A DNA stretch of 64,000 nt from JAXJSP01 sp036310005 (GTDB lineage Bacteria > Bacillota > Clostridia > Oscillospirales > Acutalibacteraceae), in the NCBI GenBank assembly GCA_036310005.1, contig JAXJSP010000039.1:1-64000 (forward strand), given 5' to 3'. A program made the position numbers and the translations under genes. Within the stretch, counting starts at the first letter, position 1. Each line of letters starts with the position of its first letter. Under the pieces are notes generated by a model that was given only the letters and a program-made list of their open reading frames with translations, ran no database searches and was not told the origin of the DNA. This document shows, piece after piece, positions 1-8,516 of the stretch.

Positions 1-47
1 CCTTAGGAGGGGTTTATTATATCCATTTAACTAAGGAGGCGTTTATT

Positions 48-116
48 ATGTTTTATTATAACAAAACACAATTTCATTATCAAGTTATAAATATTAATTT
101 TTCTTTTTATATTTGA
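48..116 (+). CDS. Possible 22-codon ORF with a strong RBS
   Basis: An ATG follows a perfect AAGGAGG at good spacing and opens a 22-codon frame rich in Phe, Tyr and Ile that ends at TGA 114-116. No family is recognised. The next gene's promoter overlaps its 3' end. The start context is a copy of the one used by the following gene, so it may be a decayed start region rather than a working peptide gene. Confidence 0.15.
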   Translation: MFYYNKTQFHYQVININFSFYI

Positions 117-141
117 TTAATTAGTTTGAAAATGATATAAT
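113..141 (+). promoter_or_regulatory. Sigma-A-type promoter for the flavin-reductase gene
   Basis: TTGATT (113-118), a 17-bp spacer and a perfect TATAAT (136-141). The predicted transcription start near 148 leaves a very short leader before the ATG at 170. Confidence 0.6.
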
Positions 142-169
142 GGTCATATAATTATTTGAGGTGTTTATT

Positions 170-664
170 ATGAAAGAAATCAGTGCTACAAATATAAAAC
201 AAAATTTAATAGATATGATTAAAAATGAATGGATGCTTATAAGCGCCGGTGATGAGCAAGATTATAATATGATGACAGCAAGTTGGGGCTTTGCCGGTGA
301 AATGTGGAATAAAGACTGCATTATTTGCGCAATCAGGCCTCAAAGACATACATTTAAGTTTGTTGACAACTGTGATAAATTTGCGATTTCTTTTTATGGC
401 GACAACAAAAAAATACATGCTGTTTGCGGTAAGATGTCCGGCAAAGACGTTAACAAGACTGAACTTACCGGACTAACCCCTGTGTTTGAAGACGGAACTG
501 TTTATTTTAGCGAAGCAAGACTTGTAATTATTTGTAAAAAGATTTATGCCGATATTATAAATCCTGAAAATTTTATTAATTGCGACTATGATGAAAAAAA
601 CTACCCTATGAAAGACTATCATAAAATGATTATAGGTGAAATTGAAAAAGTTTTAATCAAATAA
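170..664 (+). CDS. Flavin reductase-like (FMN-binding split-barrel) protein
   Basis: This 164-residue protein resembles the flavin reductase/flavoredoxin family (DIM6/NTAB type), whose members bind FMN and either reduce flavin or carry electrons in the cytoplasm of anaerobes. The family-like stretch TASWGFAGEMW near residues 36-46 and the following CAIRPQRHTF lie where the flavin phosphate-binding segment is expected. I chose the ATG at 170 because GAGGTG at 158-163 is well spaced for it; a GTG at 161 is inside that site. It is followed after 20 bp by a TIM-barrel isomerase-like gene and shares its terminator. The electron partner and substrate cannot be told from sequence. Confidence 0.75.
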   Translation: MKEISATNIKQNLIDMIKNEWMLISAGDEQDYNMMTASWGFAGEMWNKDCIICAIRPQRHTFKFVDNCDKFAISFYGDNKKIHAVCGKMSGKDVNKTELTGLTPVFEDGTVYFSEARLVIICKKIYADIINPENFINCDYDEKNYPMKDYHKMIIGEIEKVLIK

Positions 665-684
665 AATCAGAGAGGAAATTTAAT

Positions 685-1461
685 TTGTCTATAGGTGTTT
701 CTACCGCTTGTTTATACCCGATGGAAGTTGAAAAAGCAGTTAAAATAATTTGTGAAAACGGTGTCAAAACAACAGAAATTTTCTTTAATTCATTATGTGA
801 AATCAAGTCCCCCATTATAAATGAAATTCGTACTATTACTGATGAATATAATGTCAGAATTAAGTCTTGTCATCCTTTTTCTTCGATACTTGAATCTTAC
901 TTGCTGTTTTCAAGTTACAAAAGACGGTTTGAAGATACAAGACAGTTATATAAAGCATACTACGAGGCTGCAAGATATTTAGGTGCGAAAATAGTCATTT
1001 TACATGGTGACAGGTCAACATTGAAAATAAGTGATGAAGAATATTTTGAACGCTATGCATTGTTGTATGAAGATGCAAAAGAATACGGTATTACATTAGT
1101 GCAGGAAAACGTAGTATTATTTCGTTCTCAGAGTGTCGAATTTATCCAAAAAATGAAAAATTATCTTAATTACAACTGCGCTTTTTTACTTGATATCAAG
1201 CAGGTCAAAAGAGCAAATCAAGACCTGTATAAAATGATTGATGCGATGGGTGAAAATTTAAAACATATCCACTTTTCAGACAGTAACGATACCGATACTT
1301 GTCTTTTGCCCGGGAACGGTGAGTTTGATTTTAAAAAATTTTTAAATTATAATGATACAATTAAAAAGTGCGATAAAATAATTGAAGTATATGAAAATGC
1401 ATACAAAAATGTAAGTGAAATTTTTGATAGTTATAATAACTTAATTAAGTCTTACAGTTAA
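685..1461 (+). CDS. Sugar phosphate isomerase/epimerase-like TIM-barrel protein
   Basis: A 258-residue protein of the AP endonuclease 2/xylose isomerase-like TIM-barrel superfamily (sugar phosphate isomerase/epimerase group). Supporting segments: LGAKIVILHGD near residues 104-114, VQENV at about residue 139, LLDIKQ near 168 and HIHFSDS near 194-200, where acidic and His metal ligands are expected in this fold. A TTG start at 685 is supported by AGAGGAAA at 671-678. It is the second gene of a two-gene unit and ends at a strong hairpin terminator. The family acts on ketoses, inositols and related sugars, so a carbohydrate role is likely; the substrate is unknown. Confidence 0.7.
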   Translation: MSIGVSTACLYPMEVEKAVKIICENGVKTTEIFFNSLCEIKSPIINEIRTITDEYNVRIKSCHPFSSILESYLLFSSYKRRFEDTRQLYKAYYEAARYLGAKIVILHGDRSTLKISDEEYFERYALLYEDAKEYGITLVQENVVLFRSQSVEFIQKMKNYLNYNCAFLLDIKQVKRANQDLYKMIDAMGENLKHIHFSDSNDTDTCLLPGNGEFDFKKFLNYNDTIKKCDKIIEVYENAYKNVSEIFDSYNNLIKSYS

Positions 1462-1499
1462 AAAAAGCTGAACTCAAATGATTTTGAGTTCAGCTTTTT
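1462..1499. terminator. Bidirectional intrinsic terminator
   Basis: A perfect 17-bp inverted repeat (1462-1478 with 1483-1499), loop TGAT, beginning with an A run and ending with a T run. It sits between convergent genes and can stop transcription from both sides. Confidence 0.9.
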
Positions 1500-1509
1500 G
1501 ATGATTTAA

Positions 1510-2178
1510 TCAAATTTCATATTCTTTATTAAATTCTAAAATAAGACCGCCGTCAATATTATCAGTAAACTTATGCGGGTCTTCAGTATTAGAAGCAAAC
1601 ATATCATAATGATTCGGGACATTATACTTTGCTCCGATTTTCTTTGCGGTTATTACTGCTTCTTCAACATTCATATTGCCTAACTTTCCGTTAATGCAAA
1701 TAAAAGTATAATCGGGATGATATTTTTTAATTTCAAATAATTTTTCATCAAACAAAGTATCGCCGCTGAAATAAAGAGTTTTTCCTTCTGCTTTTATAAT
1801 AACACCAAACGCTTCAACTGTATGGTTGGCATACACAGCAGTAATTTCAATATCACCAATTGTAATACTCTCATTCAAATTTAAAACTTGAACATTATTT
1901 TGACCTAAACCGTTGAGTGCATTTTTGCCCTCATTAGTAGTTATAAAGCGTGTTGTTTTCGGCATCAATGCGACAGCATCGGTATCCAAATGGTCAAGAT
2001 GATTATGAGTACATATTACTGCATTTACATTGATTTTGCTCGGATCAATCGGTGAGTCTACCATTCGCGGTCTGTTCGCGACCTTGTTGACTACATCGGA
2101 AAGATAAGGGTCAATTATAATTTCGGTTTTATCGGTTTTTAAAACATAACCGCTCTGCCCTATTGGTCTGATAATCAT
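1510..2178 (-). CDS. UlaG-like metallo-beta-lactamase-fold hydrolase (probable lactonase)
   Basis: A 222-residue protein of the metallo-beta-lactamase superfamily. The zinc-binding HxHxDH motif is present as HNHLDH at residues 58-63, with further ligand-like sites in ANHTVE, FSGDTLF and PNHYDMF. The compact size and the N-terminal pattern MIIRPIGQSGYVLKT resemble the UlaG/L-ascorbate-6-phosphate lactonase-like branch. It overlaps the upstream dehydrogenase gene by ATGA, so the two are translationally coupled. It is the last gene of a five-gene minus-strand unit with a xylanase, a sugar-acid dehydratase-like enzyme and an RraA-type aldolase, so opening of a sugar lactone is a reasonable inferred role. 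General hydrolase functions cannot be excluded. Confidence 0.75.
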   Translation of the reverse strand: MIIRPIGQSGYVLKTDKTEIIIDPYLSDVVNKVANRPRMVDSPIDPSKINVNAVICTHNHLDHLDTDAVALMPKTTRFITTNEGKNALNGLGQNNVQVLNLNESITIGDIEITAVYANHTVEAFGVIIKAEGKTLYFSGDTLFDEKLFEIKKYHPDYTFICINGKLGNMNVEEAVITAKKIGAKYNVPNHYDMFASNTEDPHKFTDNIDGGLILEFNKEYEI

Positions 2179-2903
2179 TGTACGCTTTTTCCTCCGTCAA
2201 CGAATATGTTTTGTCCTGTGATATATCGTCCTTCTTCAGAACAAAGAAGGCTAACAATACCTACACAGTCTTCCGGCATACCATAAAAGCCGACAGGAAT
2301 GGAGTCAATTACTTTTTTTGCATATTCTTCGTCAGAAAGTGCATCGACATTTCTATCGGTATAAACAACACCGGGGGCTACATTATTAACAGTAATTTTG
2401 TCCTTTGCAAGTTGTAAAGAAAGTGATTTTACCATATTGGTCTGTGCCGCTTTACTTGCAGAATACACAAGCATATCAGGATGCGGCTTTGCCTCCTGAA
2501 CAGAGCCGATTGTAATTATTCTGCCAAAACCGTTTTTCTTCATATATGGTACTACCGACTGAATCAACAACATACTCGAAACAAAGTTACAATTTAATTG
2601 TTCATAACAAGCTTGAGTAGTAATATCAGCCCAAGGTGTGCGATACTGTAATGATGCATTGAGAATAAGTACATCAACATCATTTACTTTTTCAGCAAGT
2701 GACTTTGTTTGATTCAAATCACAAAGGTTTGCTGTAACAACCTGCGCCTGACCACCGTTTTTAGTTATGATTTCGGCTGTTTCGAGAGCTTTTTGAGTAT
2801 TTCCTGCCCCGTGAATATATACAAAATATCCGTCTTTTGCAAGGCGAATTGCTATCGCCCTTCCGATTCCTCTTGAAGAACCGGTAACTAATGCTTTTTT
2901 CAT
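2175..2903 (-). CDS. Short-chain dehydrogenase/reductase (SDR)
   Basis: A 242-residue classical SDR. It has the cofactor motif TGSSRGIG (residues 7-14), N82 in NASL (a variant of NNAG), catalytic S134 in TIGSV, and the Y147-K151 pair in YSASK. The C-terminal GQNIFVDGG is typical of the FabG-like group. The enzyme should oxidise or reduce a hydroxyl/carbonyl pair with NAD(P)H in the cytoplasm. It sits between an RraA-type aldolase gene and an overlapping UlaG-like lactonase gene. An aldose dehydrogenase or uronate reductase role is inferred from context only; FabG-like activity is the main alternative. Confidence 0.85.
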   Translation of the reverse strand: MKKALVTGSSRGIGRAIAIRLAKDGYFVYIHGAGNTQKALETAEIITKNGGQAQVVTANLCDLNQTKSLAEKVNDVDVLILNASLQYRTPWADITTQACYEQLNCNFVSSMLLIQSVVPYMKKNGFGRIITIGSVQEAKPHPDMLVYSASKAAQTNMVKSLSLQLAKDKITVNNVAPGVVYTDRNVDALSDEEYAKKVIDSIPVGFYGMPEDCVGIVSLLCSEEGRYITGQNIFVDGGKSVQ

Positions 2904-2922
2904 ATTATCACCTTACTGAAAC

Positions 2923-3831
2923 TTAAAGTGCGGACTGTGTATCGTTGGGGTCACCGTTTATTGCAAGGTCATATTCTTCCGACCAATCAAGTCCTCGATA
3001 ATCGGCTGCTCTTTCATCTTTTTCGATAAAGTCCATAAGAAGGTCAAGCATATCCTTTGACCAGGTGTTTTTATCTATTTGTGAAGGAGTAAACTTGTTG
3101 ATTGATACCATTTCAAAACCGAAAAGGTCTTTTACTTGAGTCTTTGCCGCACCGCCGACGACTTCTTCAACCAAGTGAGACGGTATGAACAAAACACCGC
3201 CGCCTGCACCAAAGACTACATCTCCGGGCAGACAAATTGCGTTACCGATTCTGGTAGCAGTGTTATAACCTGTGATTATGAAATCACGAATCGGTGTCGG
3301 ATCAATACCGCGATAATAAACCTGTGTATCTTCAATTTTTTTCATTTGTTCGGTATCTCTTACGCCGCCCCAAACAACAGCTCCGCCATTTTCATTTTTA
3401 GTTTTATTATAAATAGCATTTGTAAGATTACCGCCAAGGAAAGTACCCTTATAAATCTTATCATACATATCAATAACCGGAACGTCATATTCCATAAGAT
3501 TATCAATTATCCATTGATTATAGGTACCTGTTCTGCCTTCACTTCTGCCTATATCTTTTATAGTTTCATCAAGGTCAGGACGGAATGGGCAATATGTAGC
3601 AGTAACTGCTCGACCGATAAGTTTTCTGCCGTCATCGTGCAAAGTATGAAGTCTGCCTTCAAACTGACTTTCATATCCTTTAACAAAAATAGGTTTCCAA
3701 ACTTCTTCAAGAGTTAATGTTTTAAGTGCTTTTAAATATTTTTCATCAACCTTAGGTCTTCCGTCGGGCAAGCGCTCGCCTTTCCATTGTGGTGTTAAAG
3801 CAATTATTTCTTCTTTGCTGTTAAAATTCAT
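2923..3831 (-). CDS. RraA-family protein, probable sugar-acid aldolase
   Basis: A 302-residue protein of the RraA/HMG-aldolase-like fold (formerly annotated as dimethylmenaquinone methyltransferase). The key loop GGVRDTEQMKKI carries R158 and D159, matching the Arg-Asp pair that binds substrate and, through water, the metal in class II HMG/CHA aldolases. GDVVFGAGGGVLFIP follows, as in the family. I place the start at ATG 3831, eight bases after AGGAG (3840-3844), giving a 14-bp gap from the dehydratase gene. The protein is longer than the usual RraA core of about 160-230 residues, with an N-terminal extension of about 70. Cleavage of a 2-keto acid to pyruvate plus an aldehyde is the inferred reaction. 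Confidence 0.75.
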   Translation of the reverse strand: MNFNSKEEIIALTPQWKGERLPDGRPKVDEKYLKALKTLTLEEVWKPIFVKGYESQFEGRLHTLHDDGRKLIGRAVTATYCPFRPDLDETIKDIGRSEGRTGTYNQWIIDNLMEYDVPVIDMYDKIYKGTFLGGNLTNAIYNKTKNENGGAVVWGGVRDTEQMKKIEDTQVYYRGIDPTPIRDFIITGYNTATRIGNAICLPGDVVFGAGGGVLFIPSHLVEEVVGGAAKTQVKDLFGFEMVSINKFTPSQIDKNTWSKDMLDLLMDFIEKDERAADYRGLDWSEEYDLAINGDPNDTQSAL

Positions 3832-3845
3832 TATTAATACTCCTC

Positions 3846-5183
3846 TTAACTCCAAATTCTATCATTTGAAAATTCTCTGTCCCATTCAGTAGTAGGCTCA
3901 AAATATCCAGGAATTTGCGGATTAATATGTTGTTTAATAACTTCTTCATTAATATCATCAAAACCAAGTCCCGGTTTTTCAGGCACTTTGATAAATCCGT
4001 TTTCAAACAACGGGTTATTAATGCCGGTAACAATATCAGCCCACCAAGGAACATCAACAGAGTGAAACTCAAGTGCTAAACAGTTATGCATTGCAGCAGC
4101 AGTATGTACAGCGGCAAGGCAAGCAATCGGGCTTTCAGCCATATGAACAGCAGTTGCAACACCGTGTTCATCAGCAATATCAGAAATCTTTTTAAGTTCC
4201 AAAGCACCGCCGCAAGTTAAAATGTCAGGGTGAATTACTGAAACACCGCCTGCTTTAATAAGTGTTTCAAAGCCTTCTTTAAGATAGATATCTTCGCCGG
4301 TACAAACAGGAATTGTTGTGCTGTTTTTAAGTCTGACATATTGGTCTGTGTACATCCAAGGAATCATATCTTCTATCCAAGCAAGGTTATAAGATTCCAT
4401 TCTTCTTGCAAAGCGGATGCAGTCTTCAACGCAAATGTGTCCGAAATGGTCGATAGCAAGAGGTACTTCATAGCCGATAACTTCTCTTACTTCCTTAACA
4501 TAATTTTCAAGGAAATCAAGTCCCTTTTCTGTTAAATGAATACCTGTATGAGGATGAGCAGTAGTAACTATGGAATAACTCTTTTGATGTTTTACCATAT
4601 CTGCAGTGACACTGCCGCCTTGAACATTAAGAATATGGCTTGCATATTTCTTCATATCCTCAATAAAGCCTAAAGGTGCATTTAATGTACCTGGTTCATC
4701 AAGCAAAAGACCGATACCGAGGTCCATTTTTAAGAATGTGAATCCCATTTCCATTCTCTTTTTAAGAGCAAGTCCCATATCGTGACCTGTATGTTTACCG
4801 TCAACATCAGTATCACAGTAAACTCGAACTTCATCACGGAATTTTCCGCCTAATAATTGATATACAGGAACTCCGTATGCTTTGCCTGCTAAGTCCCAAA
4901 GTGCAATTTCAATACCTGAAACGCCGCCACCCTGACGAGAAGGACCGCCGAACTGTTTAATTTTATGAAAAATCTTGTCAACATTACAAGGATTTTCACC
5001 AACAATACGGCTTTTAAGCATTAAAGCATAAGTTTTAGAAGATGCATCACGCACTTCACCATAACCGCTGATACCTTGGTTAGTATCAATTCTTAAGATT
5101 GTGCATCTTTTCGGTGCTCCATCAATATCAACAAAGCGCATGTCTGTAATTTTTAAATTGCTTGGGTTTGAACACTGATTCAT
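3846..5183 (-). CDS. Enolase-superfamily (mandelate racemase/muconate lactonizing type) sugar-acid dehydratase
   Basis: A 445-residue protein with the N-terminal capping domain and TIM barrel of the mandelate racemase group. Likely metal ligands are D245 (AIDHFGH), E271 (AWIEDM) and E297 (CTGEDI). D320 in HPDILTCGG and H347 in AVHMAESP would form the catalytic Asp-His dyad, and K152 in LKMDLG lies at the second-strand position. About 93 residues separate K152 from D245, more than in common family members, so there is an insertion in the barrel. Members usually dehydrate aldonates or aldarates to 2-keto-3-deoxy acids. Linkage to an RraA-type aldolase, an SDR and a GH10 xylanase suggests a xylan-derived sugar acid; the exact substrate is unknown. 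Confidence 0.8.
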   Translation of the reverse strand: MNQCSNPSNLKITDMRFVDIDGAPKRCTILRIDTNQGISGYGEVRDASSKTYALMLKSRIVGENPCNVDKIFHKIKQFGGPSRQGGGVSGIEIALWDLAGKAYGVPVYQLLGGKFRDEVRVYCDTDVDGKHTGHDMGLALKKRMEMGFTFLKMDLGIGLLLDEPGTLNAPLGFIEDMKKYASHILNVQGGSVTADMVKHQKSYSIVTTAHPHTGIHLTEKGLDFLENYVKEVREVIGYEVPLAIDHFGHICVEDCIRFARRMESYNLAWIEDMIPWMYTDQYVRLKNSTTIPVCTGEDIYLKEGFETLIKAGGVSVIHPDILTCGGALELKKISDIADEHGVATAVHMAESPIACLAAVHTAAAMHNCLALEFHSVDVPWWADIVTGINNPLFENGFIKVPEKPGLGFDDINEEVIKQHINPQIPGYFEPTTEWDREFSNDRIWS

Positions 5184-5220
5184 AATAATAAACTCCTTTA
5201 TATTTAATGGGTTTAACTAA

Positions 5221-6582
5221 TTACAATGTAATAACAACATCATTATTATCGTTTTTTAATACATCAAATGTTTTAATCTCTCCGTCGATTTCGATTTCAT
5301 AAGAACCGTAAAAGCCTCTGAAATCGACTCTACCGTTTTCATCGGTCGTAAGATCAAGTTCGGTGTGCCATTTTTCATTCAATAAATAATAAAGTCTTTC
5401 AGCTGATTTTTTAGGTGTTAAATCTCTGTGGAAAAGTCCGCCGCGGCAATTATTTTCATTCCAACCGTTGCGTGAATATCCTGTTCTGTCAACAGAATTC
5501 CAATAAACGATAGTTTCCATTTTAGGAATAGAGAACCAAATAGTATAAAATGTTTCAAGAAGGTCTGCCTGTATAAGTTCAGCTTCTTCATCATCGCCCG
5601 GAGTCGGTATTGTACATTCGGTAATCTCAAGCGGAAGTCCGAAATCTGAAAGATAATCTAATGATTTAAAATAGTCTTCGGGGTTCATACGGTTTGAATA
5701 ACTTGCTATTAATTCATCGCTTGGTTGTTCGCCTTCATCAAGTTCAACCGCATAAAAAATATGATTTTGAAAACCGATTTTATCTATAGGTGTACCTTTT
5801 GCAAGTAATTTTTCAAGTTGTAAATAATACTTTGCGTAATAGCCTTCTTTTGCTATAACATTCAACTCAGGCGCGCCTTCATTCATTACAAGTGTTTCAT
5901 TTGGGAAATACTTTCTTGCAAGGTCAAATGCCCATTCTACTATATCTTTCTTATAAGAGAGAATACTTGATTCGCCTTCATCCACCCATCCGGGAGAACA
6001 GAGTGTTTCGTTAATTACCTCAAACTCAAACATTTTTCCGCAATAACGCTCTGAAATTTCACGAAAACGCTTTTCATACAGTTCTCGCATTTTCTTTTCG
6101 TCTTGCTTTGGCAACCAATCGGGTATTGCCATATATTTATCATAAAATAAACAATGCAGTTTTGGTAAAATTCCGTTTTCGTTACAATATTCTACGCAAA
6201 GGTCGGGTGCGGGACGACGATATACTTTAGGGCTGTTTTTTTCATAACGGGTTTTACCTTCTTCAGGTTCGGTACCTTCCCAATAAAAAGGCACGGTAGC
6301 CGCATTAAAGTATTTTTTGAACATCTCGCGATATGCAATATTATCCTTTTGATCATCAAATTCGTCTAACATAAAAATATTAGCACCGAAATTAAATTCG
6401 TGCGTTTTCTGACGAACAGACACTTTCTTATTAACAATCGGATTTCCGTTTTTATCGTTAATAATAAGTTGTTTATCGCCTTTTCGATACTTTTCAATAT
6501 CTCGATCGCATCTTTCTTTTGTTGCTTGTTTTTGCTCCTCAATTTTCTCAAACCAAATTTTTCTGATCTCTTTTGATGTCAT
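5221..6582 (-). CDS. Glycoside hydrolase family 10 endo-xylanase-like enzyme, intracellular
   Basis: A 453-residue GH10-like (beta/alpha)8 glycosidase. The acid/base Glu is probably E192 in FEVINET and the nucleophile E322 in LEITEC, with H143 in KLHCLF and a late WNSVDRTG segment, as expected for GH10. There is no signal peptide, so it probably acts inside the cell on imported xylo-oligosaccharides. Residues 36-70 form a small beta-rich N-terminal segment seen in some GH10 proteins, and residues 408-450 form a carboxypeptidase-regulatory-like beta domain. It is first in a minus-strand operon that continues with a dehydratase gene 37 bp downstream. A divergent AraC gene probably controls it. 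An oligoxylan or uronoxylan substrate is likely but not proven. Confidence 0.85.
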   Translation of the reverse strand: MTSKEIRKIWFEKIEEQKQATKERCDRDIEKYRKGDKQLIINDKNGNPIVNKKVSVRQKTHEFNFGANIFMLDEFDDQKDNIAYREMFKKYFNAATVPFYWEGTEPEEGKTRYEKNSPKVYRRPAPDLCVEYCNENGILPKLHCLFYDKYMAIPDWLPKQDEKKMRELYEKRFREISERYCGKMFEFEVINETLCSPGWVDEGESSILSYKKDIVEWAFDLARKYFPNETLVMNEGAPELNVIAKEGYYAKYYLQLEKLLAKGTPIDKIGFQNHIFYAVELDEGEQPSDELIASYSNRMNPEDYFKSLDYLSDFGLPLEITECTIPTPGDDEEAELIQADLLETFYTIWFSIPKMETIVYWNSVDRTGYSRNGWNENNCRGGLFHRDLTPKKSAERLYYLLNEKWHTELDLTTDENGRVDFRGFYGSYEIEIDGEIKTFDVLKNDNNDVVITL

Positions 6583-6675
6583 TTTGAACCCCTCTTTTTT
6601 AATAAAATGTTGTTCACCGTTTGAATTATAACATTTTCAATTATTGGATGTACACCTAATAAACAAAATTACAGG

Positions 6676-6704
6676 TTGAATTTTCGAAACAAAATTGGTA
6701 TAAT
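6676..6704 (+). promoter_or_regulatory. Promoter of the divergent AraC gene
   Basis: TTGAAT (6676-6681), 17-bp spacer, TATAAT (6699-6704). On the other strand the xylanase operon has a TATAAT-like -10 but no good -35, which fits activator-dependent expression. Confidence 0.6.
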
Positions 6705-6730
6705 TTATTTAAAATAATGCGGAGGTTGTT

Positions 6731-7492
6731 ATGTTTTTCGAAAAAGAAACACTGTCTTTTAATATTTTAGACGTTATTGAAATCAAACAAAACAACATAA
6801 ACACTTTCAATAGCGAAAGAAATTTTTGTGCTCTTTCCTTTCGTTTTAAATCTGATGCGATTCTTAAGACTAAAACAAAAGAATACTTTTTAAGTGATAA
6901 TACTGTAAGTTATATTGCCTCAAGAATAAATTACAGTCGAGAAGCATCGGTTGATGATATGATTGTTATTCATTTTGATTCAATCGACTACCACACAAAA
7001 CAGATTGAACATTTTATACCTCAAAACGCTGATGCTATTTCTGAATTATTCAGCAAAATATTAGAATGTTGGAATAAAAAAGACTGCGGATACAAATATA
7101 AATGTTCTGCAATTTTATATGAAATTTTTGCTGAATGTTATATTCAAAATTATATTTCACAACCAAACAATTCAAAAATTCAAAATTCTGTCGATTATAT
7201 TTTAGAAAACTATAAAAACGCAAACTTAAGTATAAAAGAAATATCGCAAAAATCTTTTATGAGCGAAGTATATTTCAGAAAATTATTTAAGAAAGAATAT
7301 GGTGTTTCTCCACAAAAATACATAATTAATTTACGCATACAGCACGCTATTGGTTTGATTTCAACCGGTTATTATCAACTAAAAGAGATAGCGGTATTAT
7401 CTGGATATAATGATTATAAGTATTTTTCTACCGAATTTAAAAAAATAATCGGTGTATCGCCCTCTGAATATCTGTATAACTACAAAGAATAA
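6731..7492 (+). CDS. AraC-family transcriptional regulator
   Basis: A 253-residue regulator. The C-terminal residues 153-253 carry the two helix-turn-helix units of the AraC family; the second contains GYNDYKYFSTEFKK followed by GVSPSEYL. The N-terminal half is a beta-rich sensor region with no clear cupin motif. The gene is divergent from the xylanase operon, 148 bp away, and its ribosome-binding site GCGGAGG is well spaced for the ATG at 6731. By position it probably activates the xylanase/dehydratase/aldolase operon in response to a xylan breakdown product. The effector is unknown. Confidence 0.85.
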   Translation: MFFEKETLSFNILDVIEIKQNNINTFNSERNFCALSFRFKSDAILKTKTKEYFLSDNTVSYIASRINYSREASVDDMIVIHFDSIDYHTKQIEHFIPQNADAISELFSKILECWNKKDCGYKYKCSAILYEIFAECYIQNYISQPNNSKIQNSVDYILENYKNANLSIKEISQKSFMSEVYFRKLFKKEYGVSPQKYIINLRIQHAIGLISTGYYQLKEIAVLSGYNDYKYFSTEFKKIIGVSPSEYLYNYKE

Positions 7493-7496
7493 TTTT

Positions 7497-7538
7497 AAAA
7501 AAAAGTCAAGAACTTCTGATATACTTGAAGTCTTGACT
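7497..7538 (-). terminator. Intrinsic terminator of the minus-strand AraC gene
   Basis: An inverted repeat (7504-7516 with 7527-7538, one bulged A) followed on the minus strand by a run of eight T (A run 7497-7504 on the plus strand). It also lies just after the plus-strand AraC gene but lacks a T run in that direction. Confidence 0.75.
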
Positions 7539-7571
7539 CTAAATTTAATTTATCATGTATTACTGTAAACT

Positions 7572-8381
7572 CTATTCTTTAATATACTGTTTAGGTGTTT
7601 TACCGAAGGTGCGCTTAAAACTTCTAATCAAGTTACAAGTATCACCAAACCCGCAATCAATTGCAATTTCTTGTTCTGTTTTTCCCATTTTAAGCAGCTT
7701 AACTGCCTGTTTCAACCTGCATTTTAATATATAGCTTCCGAATGTACTTGATGTATATTCTTTAAAACCTACCATAAGAGTAGTTCTGCACACGCCGAGT
7801 TTTCGGGCCAATTCTTCCGCTATAATTTTTTCGTTATAATGTGTGCTGATATATGTTATCGCTCCGATGATATATGACGGTACCGATACTTCATCATTTT
7901 CCTCGTTTTCACATATATCACTTATTAATGAAATCAGATATAAAAGTAAAAGTTTTCTTCTGAATATATTAGCTTCATTTTTGATTTTATCAACTATCTC
8001 TACAAAAGTTTGTTGTTCTTTTTCGCTTATGATAATTATTTTCCCGTTTTTACCGAAAACGCTGAAGAGTTTTTTATTTTCAGGCAAAGTAATATCAGCG
8101 AAATCTTCAGAAAACAGTACATTCAAACGTCGATAAACAGTATTTCCTTTACTGATTATAAAATGCGGAGTAGACGGTTTTGTCAAAACTATTTTACTTT
8201 CACTTCCCTCTTGAACGCTGTCAGAGAGTAAAACTTTAACATCACCCGAAATAATAAAACTTATTTCATAATAATCATGCATGTGGAAATCGTTCATTTT
8301 TGAACGATAACCTTCATAATAATCTATGTTTAAGTCGTTCCAGGTCTTACGATAATCAAGATTATCTAAATTAGCAGACAT
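7572..8381 (-). CDS. AraC-family regulator with cupin-like sensor domain
   Basis: A 269-residue AraC-type regulator. The N-terminal half begins with an arabinose-binding cupin-like pattern (FHMHDYYEISFIISG, near residues 32-46). The C-terminal 100 residues hold two helix-turn-helix units, the second around CGFGDTCNLIRSFKRTFG with TPKQYI after it. It is divergent from uxaBAC across a 198-bp intergenic region that contains the uxaB promoter and an inverted CAATACTT/AAGTATTG pair. The simplest reading is a hexuronate-responsive regulator of uxaBAC. Activator or repressor action cannot be decided. Confidence 0.85.
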   Translation of the reverse strand: MSANLDNLDYRKTWNDLNIDYYEGYRSKMNDFHMHDYYEISFIISGDVKVLLSDSVQEGSESKIVLTKPSTPHFIISKGNTVYRRLNVLFSEDFADITLPENKKLFSVFGKNGKIIIISEKEQQTFVEIVDKIKNEANIFRRKLLLLYLISLISDICENEENDEVSVPSYIIGAITYISTHYNEKIIAEELARKLGVCRTTLMVGFKEYTSSTFGSYILKCRLKQAVKLLKMGKTEQEIAIDCGFGDTCNLIRSFKRTFGKTPKQYIKE

Positions 8382-8516
8382 ATTTATCTCTCCTTCTAAA
8401 TAAAATTATAATTAAATTTTGAATGATTTTCAATACTTAAACCTGTTTTATTTATAAAAAAGAAATAATTTTGAACGATTTGCTATTTATTCGCCATATT
8501 AATGCACAATTATATA

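Larger units (their letters stand above)
4..173 (+). repeat. Three copies of a ribosome-binding-site/start leader motif
   Basis: A motif of the form GGAGGnGTTTATTAT occurs at about 6-20, 35-50 and, in a weaker form (GAGGTGTTTATTATG), at 158-172. The second and third copies end in an ATG. The third is the real ribosome-binding site of the flavin-reductase-like gene. The first two look like duplicated or decayed copies of the same translation start region. Confidence 0.5.

Noticed and set aside
3136..3717. Plus-strand ORF of 193 codons opposite the RraA-type gene
   Set aside because: It lies wholly antisense to a gene with clear family motifs, has no ribosome-binding site and Cys/Ile-rich low-complexity content.
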